Below are positions 36,401 through 49,589 of a stretch of DNA of 64,000 bases, one piece after another (position 1 is the stretch's first letter; every line of letters begins with the position of its first letter). Source of the stretch: Megascapheus bottae (taxonomy: Eukaryota; Chordata; Mammalia; Rodentia; Geomyidae); the NCBI GenBank assembly GCA_024803745.1, contig JANJXV010000037.1:10803001-10867000 (forward strand), in the 5' to 3' direction. The translations under genes and the position numbers were made by a program. The notes below the pieces were generated by a model that did not search any database, had not been told where the DNA came from, and worked only from the letters and a program-made list of their open reading frames with translations.

Positions 36401-39400
36401 AAGAAAAAGACTGCTGGCTAGCTAGTGTGACTGCTAGCACCACTAAACAAACATCACAATATGATATTCAACTGCTTAACAAACAGACATAAAGCTATAC
36501 TTATGTGTGGATAAGAAATGTTTCAATTAAGCCGATGTGGTATTGCATGTAACCTCAGAATTTGGAAGACTGAGTTAAGACTGAATTGGGAGGACAGCTG
36601 GGTTACACAGCAGTGCCTCTCTCTGAAGACAAAACACAAAGAAATGTTTTAATATTCCACACCCCTTCTCATTCCATGAATATCTGATATTCTTTTTTTT
36701 TATTTCTTTTCTGATATTCTTTACTAAAAGGGATTTTCTTTTCAGATTACAATGTCAGTAAATATGATTAAAATGCTGCTTTAAGGTACTACCAACACAC
36801 AGATCATAGCTACATTCTCAACTGATTAACCTTTTTCAAAAACAATTTCAAGATGATTTAACAATAAAAACCACAGTCAAAAGATGGTTTATAGTTTAAC
36901 CAACCAAGCAAAACATTCTTTGTTTCATCACAAAAAGTTGCAATGTTGCCAGGCATCGGTAACTCACACCTATGATCCTAGCTACTCAGGAGGCTGAGAT
37001 CTGAGGACCAAAGTTCAAAGCCAGCCCAGGCAGAAAGTCCATGAAACTCTTCATTTCCAATTCACCACTAGAAAAACCAAAAGTGGTGTATTGTGGCTCA
37101 AAGTGATCTGAGGAGCTCAGGGACAGTGCCCAGGCCAGAGTTAAAATTCCATGATGGGGTGTGTGTGGGGTGGGGGGGAGGAGGAGTGGTAGAGTTTCAA
37201 CATCCAGAAAATCTATCTTCTTCAAAATTCTTTTTCAGGCATGAGTGTGCATACACACACAGAGGTGAAAGCCAAACATCTGAGAAATTTCTGAACATTT
37301 TCTCAAGGTCAAACACTTAGTGATTTGCTAACTTTATGGAATCACAATAAAAGATTTAAGTATTGTTGAACAAGGCAACAATACAAACAAATACTGTCTT
37401 TAAAAAAAAGTCACAACTGATATCACTAGTAGGTGGCAGAAATACTGCCATTATCATCAACTGATATCATTTAGAAAGTCTGCTGCTTGACTTTTGTCAC
37501 CAGCCAAATAAAAATACTGATTTCTAAGACTGAGACCTTCAGCATCCTTCCATCCTTCAAGCCCAGTCCACAGATCAGGTTAGGCAAGTGCTCTACTGCC
37601 CAGTTATATCTGTTGCCCTCAATATATCTAATAATGATTTTATTTAAAAAAAAAAATGACACCCGAGGAACTACTAATTGATAGATGTTACTAGGCCTGG
37701 GTCTTGAACTCAGGGCATGGTACCTCTTTGTGCTCAAGGTTAGTGCTCTACCCCTTGAGACACAGTGCTACTTCTGAACTTTTCTGAGTAGTTTATGGAG
37801 TCTCATAGACTTTCCTGCCTGGGCTGGCTTCAAACTGTGATCCTCAGATCTCAGTCTGCTGAGTATCTAGAATTACAGGCCTGAGCTTCTGGTACCTGGC
37901 TTTGATATAAATTTTTTTTTAAGTTTGAATTTCAAAGGTTTTATATTATGAGCTGGAGACTAATAAGAGAGAAACCTAAGCTCAAATTCCAGTATTGCCC
38001 CCAACTAGTCTTAAATTTTGTGTTGAGTGCCAGTTTCGCCTTTTAGGCATTTTTGCTAAGTATCCCAGGCTGGCTTTGAGGCTTTGTTTTGTTTTGGTTG
38101 CCTGGAGAGCTTGAATTGGGGGCCTGGGCATTATTTCTGAGCTCTTTTTGTTCAAGGTTAACGCTCTACCCCATTGAGCCGCAGTAGTACTTCTGGTTTT
38201 CTGGCGGTTAACCAGAGAAAAAGTCTCATGGACTTTCCTGTCCTGGGCTGGCTTTGAACTGTAATCCTCGGATCTCAGCCTCCTGAGTAGCTAGAACCTG
38301 GACTGAGTTTTTCTTCTTAAATAACCAATGAACTTTTAAACAGTTTAATGAAGGCCATAGGACATAAAGTTCTAGTTCCCCTTTTTCAGTCTTGTATAAA
38401 ACAATGTGTCACATTGTAGGAAATAAAACATTGGAAACCATAGTGCCAGGAAATAAATATTAATACTTTTATTACTGTTAAGATACCCAACAAACCTGGA
38501 TTTTACTTCTAGTCAACTTCATGATTCTTAGGCTAATGGGACAAAAGAGGATTGTTGCAAAATACCTTCAACTGTGAAGTTTCAGCATAAGGCATTCCCA
38601 TTTATATGTGAAATATTTATTCCTTATTTCCTTTGTACTCATCTATAGTTATCATAATGAAACCTCTCCCTAGGCTATTCATATTTGATAACACAGGTGT
38701 ATAAGAAATTTTACTATTGCCAGTCAATTAGGCATAAAATCAACAATACTTGATAAGTTATTTGCACAACAATGTACACTCAGCCTGATCTAGGATACAA
38801 AGCTGACTTTCAGGTCTTCTCAAGCAAAATCAGTGGTTTTCTACAGAACTGGATTGTACATTTTAAAAAGTATCTCTTTACTTAGTATTTTACTTTCCTG
38901 GTCCCCACAAACATGCACAACTCTGATTTTACACACAAAGAATTGGAACTTAGGAGCCAGGAATGTGGCCTAGTAGTAAAGTGCTTGCTTAGCATGCATA
39001 AGGCCCTGTGTTTGATTCCTCATAACTACATACAGAAAAAAAGTCAGACATGGTGCTGTGGCTTACAAGAGAGAGAACTAGTCTTCAAAAAGCTCAAGGA
39101 CTGTATGCAGGCCAAGTTCAAGCCCCAAGACTGCCCCCTCCCCTGCAAAAAAAAAAAGGAGCCCAAATGCTTCTACATAATGCATGTTTACTTCCTTGTA
39201 CAAAAAAACAGAAATAGAAGTAACACCTACCATATAAGAGTATAAGAACCGGTAATAAATTAGATGCCATAAAAACGAAGTGTCAAGTGGGGTGCTGCTG
39301 GCTCATGACTGTAATCTTAGCTACTCAGGAGGCTGGGATCTGAGGATCACAGTTCAAAGCCAGCCCTGGCACAAAAAGTCCATGGCACAAAAAGTCCATG

Positions 39401-42400
39401 AGACTCTTACCTTCAATTAACTACCAAAAAACTAGAAGTGGCAATGTGGCTCAAATGGTAGTCTTAAGAACTCAGGGACAGCACCCAAGCCCAGAGTTCA
39501 AGCCCCACAACTGACCAAAGGGAAAAAAAAAAAAAAGTAAAGTTGTCAGGCCAGGAGCATGCCTAGTGGTAATGTGCGCACCTAGTCACCTAGCATGCAC
39601 GAAGCCCTGGGTTCAATTCTCCGAAACCAAATACACAGAAAAAGCCAGAAGTGGTATTATGGCTCAAGTGGCAGAATGCTAGCCTTGAGCAAACAAAATG
39701 TATCCAAGGACAGAGCCTAGGTCCTAAGTTCAAGCCCCAGGACTGGCAAAAAATAAAATTGTCAGCTGGGAGTCACTCCTATAATTCCCAAAACTCAATA
39801 AGCTGAGATCTGAGGAAGAAGTTAGAAGCCAGCCAACGTAGACAAATCCATGAGATTCTTCAATTAACCAGCAAAAAGAGGTATGCTTTAAGTGGCAGAG
39901 ATGCCAGTCTTGATCAATAATAAATAAAAATAAGGCAGGCGTGGTAGCTCATGCCTGTAATCCTAGCTAATCAGGAGACTTGAGATCTAAGGATCGAGGT
40001 TCAAAGCCAGCCCAGGCACTAAAGTCTATGAGACTCTTTATCTCCAATTAACCACTAGAAAATGGGAAGAGGGGCTGAAACTCAAGGGGTAGGGTGGTAG
40101 CCTTGATCTGAAGAGCTCAGGGACAATGTCCAGGTGCAGAGTCCAAACCCCATGACTGACCCCCCCCCTCCAAAAATCAACTCTTTAGTCAATCCCCGGT
40201 GGCTCATGTTTGTAATCCTAGCTATTCAGGAGGCAGAGGATTTCAGTTTGAAGCTAGCCAGGGCAGAAGAAAGTTGAAGAGACTCCTCCAAATACCCACC
40301 CAAAAGGTCAGAAATGGAGTGAAAAGAAAGCAAAGGGACAAAAAGTGACAAAGTCCCACTCCCTCTGCCAAATGTAGTAGCAGCAAATGTTACAGAAAAA
40401 GACAAAGGGAAAAAGCTGAATCTAGTTAAAATGACTAAGTTAAACCTCTTCTTTCTTCATTTTCTATGGCCAATATCTTTACCTCTTCATTCTTCCTTCA
40501 GAATGCAGCCATGACCTCCCTATTCCTTCACAGCTATAGCTACAATTCAACCCTTCTGCCTCTCAGATGCCCTCCTACCATTATCCTCCAACATGAACAA
40601 AACATTACTCATTTCAAGCTACGTAAAACCCCATCATTCCCTAGCACTTACGGCAAAAATTTTTTACTAGTTTTCAATGTTTTTCATATACTGAACACAC
40701 ACACAACACACACACATATTCTTTTTTTTTTGGCCAGTCCTGGGAAATTAACTTAAGACTTAGGCACTGTTCTTGGGCTTTTAAGACTAGTACTAGGTAT
40801 GGGGTACTAAGGAATCAAACCAAGAACTTTGCACATGTTAGGCAAGCACAAGTGCTGGGGAACAAAACTGTGAGCTAGGTGTCTCTTAAGAAATACTAGC
40901 AATTTTTCTGAGGCTTTAGTGCCTCCCCTTTAATCACAAAATGTTATAAATCATTTAAAAACATCAAAATTAGAAACAAAACATTTGTATAACAGCAAAA
41001 TCTGTACTCAAAACTGACTTAATGTCATATTTAGGGGGGGAGCTGTTTTAAGGACCAAAATTAAAATTAGGGCCTTGTACCCAGTGGGTCTCTCACTGAA
41101 CTATACAACCTTTTGCTCTATACTGCCCTTCTCTGAATTTTCTAAACGAATGAAATCTTCATTTCCATTGCAATATATATTCCTGCATAGGTGCTAATAT
41201 ATTCTGTAAACAATGTAAGTTCCTCTTAAGTGAATTACAGGATCAAAGGATATTAACTATTTGTATATCCACAAAGGAAAACTAAGTTTCCTACATCTAA
41301 ACTTTTTTTTGTAGGTAGTGGGAGTTGTACCCTAGGCCAGGGTGCTGTCCCTGAGCTCTTCTGCTCAAAGCTTGTGCTCTACCACTTGAATCTCAGCATT
41401 ACTTCTGGTTTCCTGGTTAACTGGAGATAAGTCTCAGACTTTCTTGTGCTTGGCTGGCTTTGAACCAAGATCCTCAGATCTCAGCTTCCTGGGCAGTTAG
41501 GATTACAGGCATGAGCCACCAGCCTGGCATTCTAAACTTTTTCATGAAAAATTCAGGGCCTTTGCACATGATCCAATTATGGCCCTAGCGTTTGAACACA
41601 TAATCTGGGCACTGTCCCAGAGAGCTTTTTGCTCAAGACTAGTGTTATCATTTGAGCTACACCTCTACTTCCTGCTTTTTGCCAGTTAACTGGAAGATGG
41701 CCTTACTGTCATTGCTGGCTTCCAATGGAAATCCTCAGATCTCAGCCTCTTGAGTAGCTAAGATGAACAACCAGTGCCTGGTCACATACATGTTTTTAAC
41801 AGGTGTTAATAGAACATTTAACAAATTATCCAATTCTTGAACTGCACAGATTGTTCTCTCTTTTGAATATTCTGCTCTTCAGATTTCAAGAAGCCTATTC
41901 ACTTGCATGTTAATTCCTCTTGTAAATTCCACTAAAATATACACCTGTTTTAGTGCTAATATTTAACATGTCCTTTTATTGATTACAAAATTAAATGTCG
42001 GCTGGAAGTATAACCGACAGCTCAAGGCCAGTCTTGGTTAGAGTGAGATCCACTCATATAAAAATATAACAATAAAGTCCCCTTTCTGGATAATATAAAG
42101 TAGAAAAAGTAACATACAAACAAGTAGATGTGATCTCAAGGAATTTCAGGAAAATATCAGGAAATATAAATGCCAACATCCAGAGATAAATTTTGAACTT
42201 ACCTCTGTGTACATGTTTTTATACTCCTTTAAGAAAAGGATCAAAATTGGGGCCGGGAGTTTGGCCTAGTGGTAGAGTGCTGGCCTAGCATGCACGAAGA
42301 CCCGGGTTCGATTCCTCGGTACCACATATGTAGCAAAAAGCCAGAAGTGGTGCTGTGGCTCAAGTGGTAGAGCCCTAGCCTTGAGAAAACCCAGAGACAG

Positions 42401-45400
42401 TGCTCAAACCCTGAGCCCAAGCCCAGGACTGGGAAAACAACAACAACAACAACAACAACAACAAAGAAAAGGATCAAAATTGCCAGGCATGGTGGCTCAC
42501 ACCTATAATCCTAGCTATTCAGGAGGCTGAGATCTGAGGATCGCAGTTCAAAGCCAGCCATGGCATTAAAGTCCCTGAGACTCCGATTAAACTCTAGAAA
42601 ACTGGAAGTGGCACTGTGGTTTGTTCCAGGGGTAGGGCCTTGATCTGAAGAGCTCAGGGACAGAGCCCGGGACAGCGCCCAGGCCAAATTCATGTCCCAT
42701 GACCGCCAGGGGAAAAAAAAAAAAAAAAAAAAAAGGATCAAGGCTGATAACAAATTCTCTTGTAGCCAATTTTTATTACTCTCTTAAAATACTGCATCAA
42801 ATAGCTGTAACCTCTTTTTTATACTAAAATGAGCAGATCCTCCTAAACAAACTTTTTCAATTATAGAACACACACACAGACAGCACAAATTACAGATTTA
42901 ATTTTTCGTGTGCTTCTGGGGCTTGAACTCAAGGGCAGAGCCCTACCACTGAGGTGTTTTTGTTTCTTTGTTTTTTGAGACTGGGACTCAAACTCATTAC
43001 CTGTCCACTTTCACCTACTGGCAACCAATCAAGCCATGTTTCCAACCCCTGTCCCTCAGGTTTTTGTTTTTTTGCTAAAGGATGGCACTTTACTACTTGG
43101 GCCACAGCTCTACTTCCATCCTTTTGGTGGCTGGCTTTGAATCAGTATCCTCAGATCTCAGTGTTCTGTGTAGTAGCTAAGCTTACAGGTTTGAGTCACT
43201 GTGACCATCTCTAATCAGATAGTGCGTGTGTGATACTAGGGATTGAATTCAGGATGTTGTACTTAAGTGCTTTCCCACTAGTTACATCCCAATTTCAGAT
43301 TTTTGACATGCCTAACGATTAGCATTTATCAGCACAAAGCCTCTGGACTATATCTCAAGGACAAATTCTATGAAGTACAGCCTTTCCATTTTAAGTACAT
43401 TTATGAAGGAATATGACCCAATAAACAAGGATTCTGTAACATGTAGACAGAATCTACCAAATTAGGTTTAAACTGTGATACTTCTAAATTTACATAAAAA
43501 CATCACTGAATGCATGTTATTAAAATTTTAGTTTTCATCACTGATTTGTAATATACTTGGCCTAAAAGTATCAGCAGTAAAAATAGTATGTTTAGACACA
43601 TTCAACATAAATGTTCACATGAAGACAAGTTAAATCTTTTCATTATTAGTCGAAAATGCTGTATTAAAAGCTGTACATAAGAAGTGGCATTTGGCTCAAG
43701 GGATAGGGTGTTAGCCTTGAGCTCAAGAGCTCGGGGACAGCAGTTCAAGGACCACAGTTCAAGCCCCACAACGGACAAAAAAAAAAAATAAATATATAAA
43801 AGCTGAATATACACGAGTGTGAAAGCATCTGACAAAGATTCCTCTGGGATGTGATGTTTAAGAAGTTTTGTAAGGACTACCTGATGAATGTAACTGTAAC
43901 CCCTCTACATCATCCCAACAATAAATACAATTAAAAACAAGTTTCCTCTATGGGCTGACACAAGATTCAGTGCCAAGAGATTTAAAGAACTTCATCACAA
44001 AATTTTCCAGGGTAAATAAATGAGCTCTTTTTCAATTCTTAATCAGCCAAAAAAATCTTCACGTGTTCAAAGTCGAAGACATTTTAATTTAGTTTATTCC
44101 AGAGCAAAAGATTCGTCAGAACATTTTTGCAACAAAATTGCCTCCTCCATTTTCTTGACTTCTAAAATAATGTTCGAAAATTATGTCCATAGCTGGGCAT
44201 TGTGCTACCAGCCCGTAATTCTAGCACTGGGTAGACTGAGAAAAGCATTCAAGGCCAAGTTTCGAATACATGGTAAACCACTGTCAAATTAAATTAAAAA
44301 AAAAAAGAAAAGGAAAAAGTAAACATTACATAAATCGACAAAACTGTTAGTAAAATCTTTTAAAATGATTTTATTTTGAATAGCCTAATATGTTTTTGCC
44401 AGCGCAACCAACGGATCAAATTCACCTGGGAGGAAAATGTAACACACCATTTAAAAATATTATGCAAGTTTTAATACAGAGAATGCAGTTTCAATACAAA
44501 AATGCCATGATCACCACCTACGAAACCAACGACTCGTTATCCCAATTAATTATTCTAGAGAGCAATTACGAACATGCTAAATGTCCTAGAAATGTTTAGC
44601 TGAAAACATGTCACTGATCCAATAGGAATATTCCACAGAAGACGTTATTTCACAAGACCGAGCCATAAGGAAGGATCAGCATTTCGGAGGTAGTCATCCA
44701 CACTACGAGTAAAATACAGAGCAGGGCACAGAACTAGTCATGGGAAGAACGGTGCGGCTACTACATCATGGTACTCCAAACCCTTTGTCTGGAAACCGGA
44801 AGGTCCCACAAAACATGATCCTGTCCAGATGAGCCTGTGACCAACAGTATTTTCATAGGGAACAGGAATGTGAGGTGACTGAACAAACATGGACCAAATC
44901 CGCCTCCCCCCCCGCATGCAGGCTTCATCCACGACGCAATACGAGAAACAAGCGTTAACGCTTCATTTTCGGCCATTTTTACGAGATGGGGTGGGGGTGG
45001 GGGGCGTGTTGTTCCAGATGTCTGGCTAAAATCGCGCGGGCGTCTGGGCAGGGAAAACGGGATGGGGGGGAGGGAGGGGAAGGTAAGGTGCTCCGAAGCA
45101 AAGGGTGAGGATGGGCTTGAAAGCAACGATACCAGAAAAACAAAAAACCAAACCAAACAAAAAACCCCCACGTAGCTCGAAACAGAAAAGCTTCCCAGTG
45201 TTCGAAATCCTCCATTTTGGGGGGGGGAGGTCCCATTTTCAGAGGAAAACGGCAAACGCACTCTTTGGGGATGGCGCTACGCGAGGCCTTCGCTAGCTCA
45301 ACTATCCGCCCCAAACGGCAGGCCCCCAACGGACAGTAGGTCCCTCAGGCCTCAAACGCTCCTCCCGCCCCCTCACAACGCGGCGGCCCGCGTGTAACGG

Positions 45401-45536
45401 ACTCGTCGTCCCGCCCCCGCCCACCGCTAGCCCGAGACGCGGGAGGCTCGGCCGATAAGCAAACCTCAGGACCCCGGCTTTCCCGCGGCACCCTAGGCCA
45501 CTGGCTGGAAACGAGTCTTCCTCAAGAACCGCTCAC
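33441..45536. repeat. MATR3 first intron (5'UTR intron)
   Basis: About 12 kb. From 33441 to 35230 no SINE is seen. After that come a plus composite fragment (35240-35390), minus composites (35740-35985, 37690-37900, 38095-38300, 41320-41530, 41570-41785, 42920-43210), and plus composites (36950-37160, 39280-39520, 39925-40170, 40190-40400, 42480-42735). ID-like copies on plus lie at 38950-39160, 39550-39750 and 42250-42450, and on minus at 40730-40850. An L1-like 3' end on plus lies at about 43850-43935, an AC run at about 40695-40718 and an AAC run at about 42435-42464. The last 0.5 kb belongs to the CpG island. Confidence 0.75.
42250..42450 (+). mobile_element. Young ID-like SINE with exact target duplication
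   Basis: Full tRNA-derived head and tail, ending in an AAC microsatellite instead of a pure A-tract. It is flanked by aagaaaaggatcaaaattg before and after. A composite SINE follows directly and ends with another copy of aaaaggatcaa. Confidence 0.85.
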
Positions 45537-46120
45537 CTCCGTCACCTGCGGAGGCTGGTTGCGCTGCCACTGCGCTCCTAACATGGCGGCCACCGATTAG
45601 GCGGCTCACATACGCAGCGCGAAGGGAGGCAGAGAGGGCGAGCGGGAGCGAGCAAGAAAGGCGCGCCGCCGGCTCCTTGCGGCCCCGGTCGCCGTCGCCG
45701 CCCCCTCCCGGCGGACGCAGAGCGCCCCTGGACACCCACCCCGACTCTTACCCGTTTCGCGCCTACCTGAGGGAAAGGGAGAGGGGGAAAAGGAGAGGTA
45801 CCTCTCTCCCTGTGAGCGGGACGCGGAGGCTCCCACAATCCCCCGCAGCAACGGCGCAGGCAAGAGGAGGCGGCGGCGGCTGCAGCACAAGAACTAACCC
45901 ACTCTCGCGAGAGCGCTCGTCCCAGCCCCTCCGGCCCGGGTTCGGCGCGCCCCAGGCTCCTCCCCCTTCGCGGCTTCTCTCGTTCTCGCCTTTCCTGGCG
46001 TTCCTTTCGGATCCCGAGATCTCTTCTCCTCAGGCTGAGGCGGGAAAATGGGCGACTCATCTTCTTCTGTGCTGGCGTCCCATTCCCGAAAAGGGTTCCT
46101 CCCACACCGCTGAACATTGA
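45000..46120 (-). promoter_or_regulatory. MATR3: MATR3 CpG-island promoter
   Basis: A CpG-dense block centred on 45.35-46.05 kb, with G/C-rich flanks. It has no TATA box at a useful place. A YY1-type site (aacatggcggcc, about 45580-45591) lies at the presumed start of exon 1, a position typical of housekeeping promoters. The island also covers the possible start of divergent transcription to the right. Several long reading frames on both strands here are the result of low stop-codon density in GC-rich DNA. Confidence 0.85.
45537..45610 (-). other. MATR3: MATR3 non-coding first exon
   Basis: Minus strand: GGCCGCCATGTTAGGAGCGC followed by CCTCCGCAG. Two overlapping donors are available, GCAG/GTGACG (exon end 45546) and the better GGAG/GTGAGC (exon end 45537). 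The start is set loosely from the YY1 motif. An upstream ATG followed shortly by TAG is present. Confidence 0.6.
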
Positions 46121-46610
46121 AATGCGAAATTTAAGGTGCGTAGTGGTAGCGCTTAGAGGCTCTGGCGTACACGTAATGTCTACAGTCTGCAGTTCCCTGT
46201 CAACGAATGATACTTCAGGGAATTGATGCTATTGGGACTGGTTTTTAAATAAAAGGTATTTCCGTCCTGGAGAGTAACTATGGGCAAGAGACTTAGAGCC
46301 TCTTCCCTCCTAGACTGCCACTGAAGCCATGTATGTCCCCATTTCAGACAAGAAAAAAGAGGCAACTCGTTCAAACCATTCTCAGAATTCTGCTGTAGAG
46401 GGCAAGGAATTTTCCAGCACAAATAATGATGAAGGCTCACTATCGGTAAGCAACACAAGTAACTCAACCTTTCAATAGCTGTAAGAGGTTTAAGTTGACA
46501 GGAGACATTACAAGCTTATATAAACTTATCAATGGTGAAAAAGCTAGTAACTACTCCTGGAACGCTACTTAGGCGTTTCCTGAGTATAGCTATAAAAAAA
46601 AACAAAAACT
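46121..46610. other. Unique sequence upstream of MATR3 with a small plus-strand ORF
   Basis: No SINE is seen. A 49-codon plus-strand frame (46329-46478) starts MYVPISDKKKEAT and contains a GTAAGC donor-like site at 46446. I do not recognise the product. It may be chance or a divergent transcript from the CpG island. Confidence 0.3.
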
Positions 46611-49000
46611 GCTTAGCCAGGCAGGCAACGGACTGACACCTAGCTACTCAAGAGGCCGAGTTCTTTTTTTTCTCGGGTGTGGAACTTGAATTCAGGGCCT
46701 GGGCGCTCTTACTGAGCTTTTTCCTCAAGGCTAGCCACATACTCACAGACCTGAGTTGTGGTGATTTATTGGAGTCTCATGGACTTCTTGCCCAGGCTAG
46801 CCTGGAACTTCTGATCTCAGCCTCCTCAGGAGCTAGGATTACAGGCACGAGCCGCTGGCACCCAGCCAGAAGGCTGTTAAAAGAGGATTGAAGTTCAGGA
46901 CCGGGAGTTTGGCCTAGGGATTAGAGTGCATGCCTACCACACACGAAGACCCGGGTTCAATTCCTCAATACCACATGCATAGAAAAAAGCTGGAAGTGGT
47001 GCTGTGGCTCAAGTGGTAGAGTGCTAGCCTTGAGGAAAGCCCAAGGACTGAATTCAAGGCCCAGGTCTGGCAAAAAAAAAAAAAAGTTAAAAAAGAGGAT
47101 TGAAGTTCAAAGCTACAACAGAAAAATCTGATCATCTTATCTCCAGCTAACCACCAGAAAACCAGAAATGGAGCTGCTGCTCAAGTAGTGGAGCAGACAG
47201 GTAAAGTATCCAGGTTCTGCACAAACACACGTTTCACCTCAAAACAGGTGCAAGTCTATTTAGAAAACACTTGTGTGTTCTACCTCGATGGGAAGTGTTA
47301 CCACTAGACTCAGTAGAGGACACCGAGTGTACAAATGAGTTGGGGTAATGAGCAATGGCCTGGAGTTTGGCCTAGTGGTCCTGTGCTTTCCTAGCACAAA
47401 GACCCAGTTTGATTTCTCAGTACGAACTACACAGAAAAAGTGACAAGTGATGGAGTGGCTCAAGTGGTAGAGCTCTAGCCCTGAGAAAGCCCAACAGTTC
47501 TCAGGCCCTGAGTTCAAGCCCTAATACTGGCCAAAAAACAAAAACAAAACTCGTATGAGGCAATATCTAATAACAAGTGAAGAGAAGGAGATAATACTCA
47601 GGCACGAATATTATGCATGAAATCCAGTGCATAGGCAGATTTTAAGAAACCTTAAACAAAACCTCAGGGCAGTGCCCAGGCCTCAACCCGTCTTCCCCCT
47701 CCACACTACCCCCTGACATTTAGACACTAACCAACCTACATAAAAATTCATACCCTGAAGAACAAACTCAAGAACAATGTGATGAGCACACATGAAGACT
47801 AAAAACAGTACTTCAAAACATTAATGACATTTCCAGTGATGCTGGAGAAGTGAAAATAGGAATGAGCACATTCAGAGTACTCAATGTAGAAGTCAAGATC
47901 ACTGGTGACTGCGAAAAGAAAAGTCAACTGAGATTTTTTTCTTGGCCAGTCCTGGAACTTGAACTAGGGGCCTGGGCATTGTCCTTGGGGTTTCTCAAGG
48001 CTAGAGTTCTACACCTTGAGCAAGAGCACCACTTCCAGGTTTTCTTTATAAGTGGTACAAGGAATTGAACCCAAGCTTTTTTTTTTTTTCTTTTTTTTTT
48101 CTTTGCCAGTTCTGGGCTTGAGCTCAGGGCCTGAGCCCTGTCCTTGGACTTTCTCAAGGCTAGAGCTCTACCACTTGAGCCTCAGCACCACTTCCAGCTT
48201 TTTTCTATGTATGTGGTACCAATGAATCAAACCCGGGTCTTCATGCATGCTAGGCAAGTGCTTTAACCACTAGCCAAACTCCCGGCCCGTGAACCCAAGC
48301 TTTTGTGCATGCCAGGCAAGCACTGTATCATTGGGTGACACTCCCACTCAAATTTTTGAGTCTCAGCAGCTATGTGATACTTATAAACCTGGCCTTAAGT
48401 GATATGCACCACTTTATTCACGTGTTACTTGTGACTAGGTATGTGGTTTAGAGTTCTTGCCTAGCACGTAGGAAGCACTGGGGCTTAGTTCCTTAATACC
48501 ATGTAAATAAGAAAAGCCAGAAGTGGTGCTCAGGAGCTAGCCCTGAGCAAAAGCTCAGGGAGACTGCCCAAGCCCCAGGAGTGGGAGGGGAGGTGGGGGA
48601 GAAAGCACTTTCATTTTTTTTTTTTTTTTTGAACAGTCCTGGGGCTTGAAATCAGGACCTGCGCCTTATCCTCGGGCGTTTTTCAAGGCTGGAGCTCTAT
48701 CCCTTGAGCACCACTCCCGAAGAGTACCAAAGAATTGAACCCAGACCTTTGTGCATGCTAAGCAGGCACTCCAAACCAACGGGCCAAATTCCTGGCCCCT
48801 CAATTCCTTCTGAGACTGAAAGGATTAAGTGGCAACTTAATTCAGCTATAGGAACTTTTAATTGCAAGGCAATAAAATTAGCTATGGATGGAGTTGAGTC
48901 CCTGGTGAGATATACATGGAAGGCAAACCTGAGGGGCTGAGATGTAGCTCAGTGGCAAAGCAATTGTTTAGCTAGTGCAGTGTCCTAAGTTCCATTCCCA
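46610..49000. repeat. SINE field upstream of MATR3
   Basis: Minus composite (46660-46865); plus ID-like at 46900-47085 and 47350-47540; an old minus ID-like (about 47940-48365) interrupted by a young minus copy (48088-48290) with the duplicated flank gaacccaagctttt; plus ID-like (48430-48590); minus ID-like (48620-48800). Confidence 0.8.
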
Positions 49001-49560
49001 GTATCAAAAAGGCAATAAAATTTTTTTCATCTGACTAGTCATGCTACCAACAGATTCCTGGACACATATATATTTAGTGCTGAGGACTAAACCCAGAGCC
49101 TTACGTTCATCAAGCACACATCAGGTTCTTCAAGACCTCTTATTTTGTGGTGCCTCTGATCAAAAACAGGGTCTCATACATGGTTTGCAAGTGCTTGGAC
49201 TTCCTTAGAAACTCCAGAATGCTCTCGAAATTGCAACCCAACTCACCCATGGTATGTGGTTTGAATAACAGGGTGAGAACAGTAATTTTACATTTAGCAG
49301 TTAATAAGTATGGACATACTTTGTGCCACCCACCCCAAAACTCCATTTCCAGGGGGTAAAAAGTTTGCCCCCTGACAATAAGAGACTGGCTTTTCAGTTT
49401 AAGCACTTGTCTTGGTAGACAATACAAGAGTGTACAAAGTTTGGCTAATTCCATACTAATTATGAGATCAATACGAATTAGTGGTTCAAAAAAAAAACAA
49501 ACCAAGATTTGCATGTAGTACTTTCCACTTTCCACTCAAGTCATGGTAGGTCATTTTAAA
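49000..49560. other. Unique sequence, unassigned
   Basis: A minus frame of 131 codons (49140-49535) is open here, but it has no motif that I recognise and overlaps a shorter plus frame. I treat it as non-coding. Confidence 0.35.
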
Positions 49561-49589
49561 CGTCAAAATATTCTCTAGCTTACAATGTT

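Noticed and set aside
45578..46120. Long reading frames on both strands in the MATR3 CpG island (up to 179 codons)
   Set aside because: GC-rich DNA with few stop codons. The frames are Arg/Pro/Ser-rich, overlap on opposite strands and show no domain.
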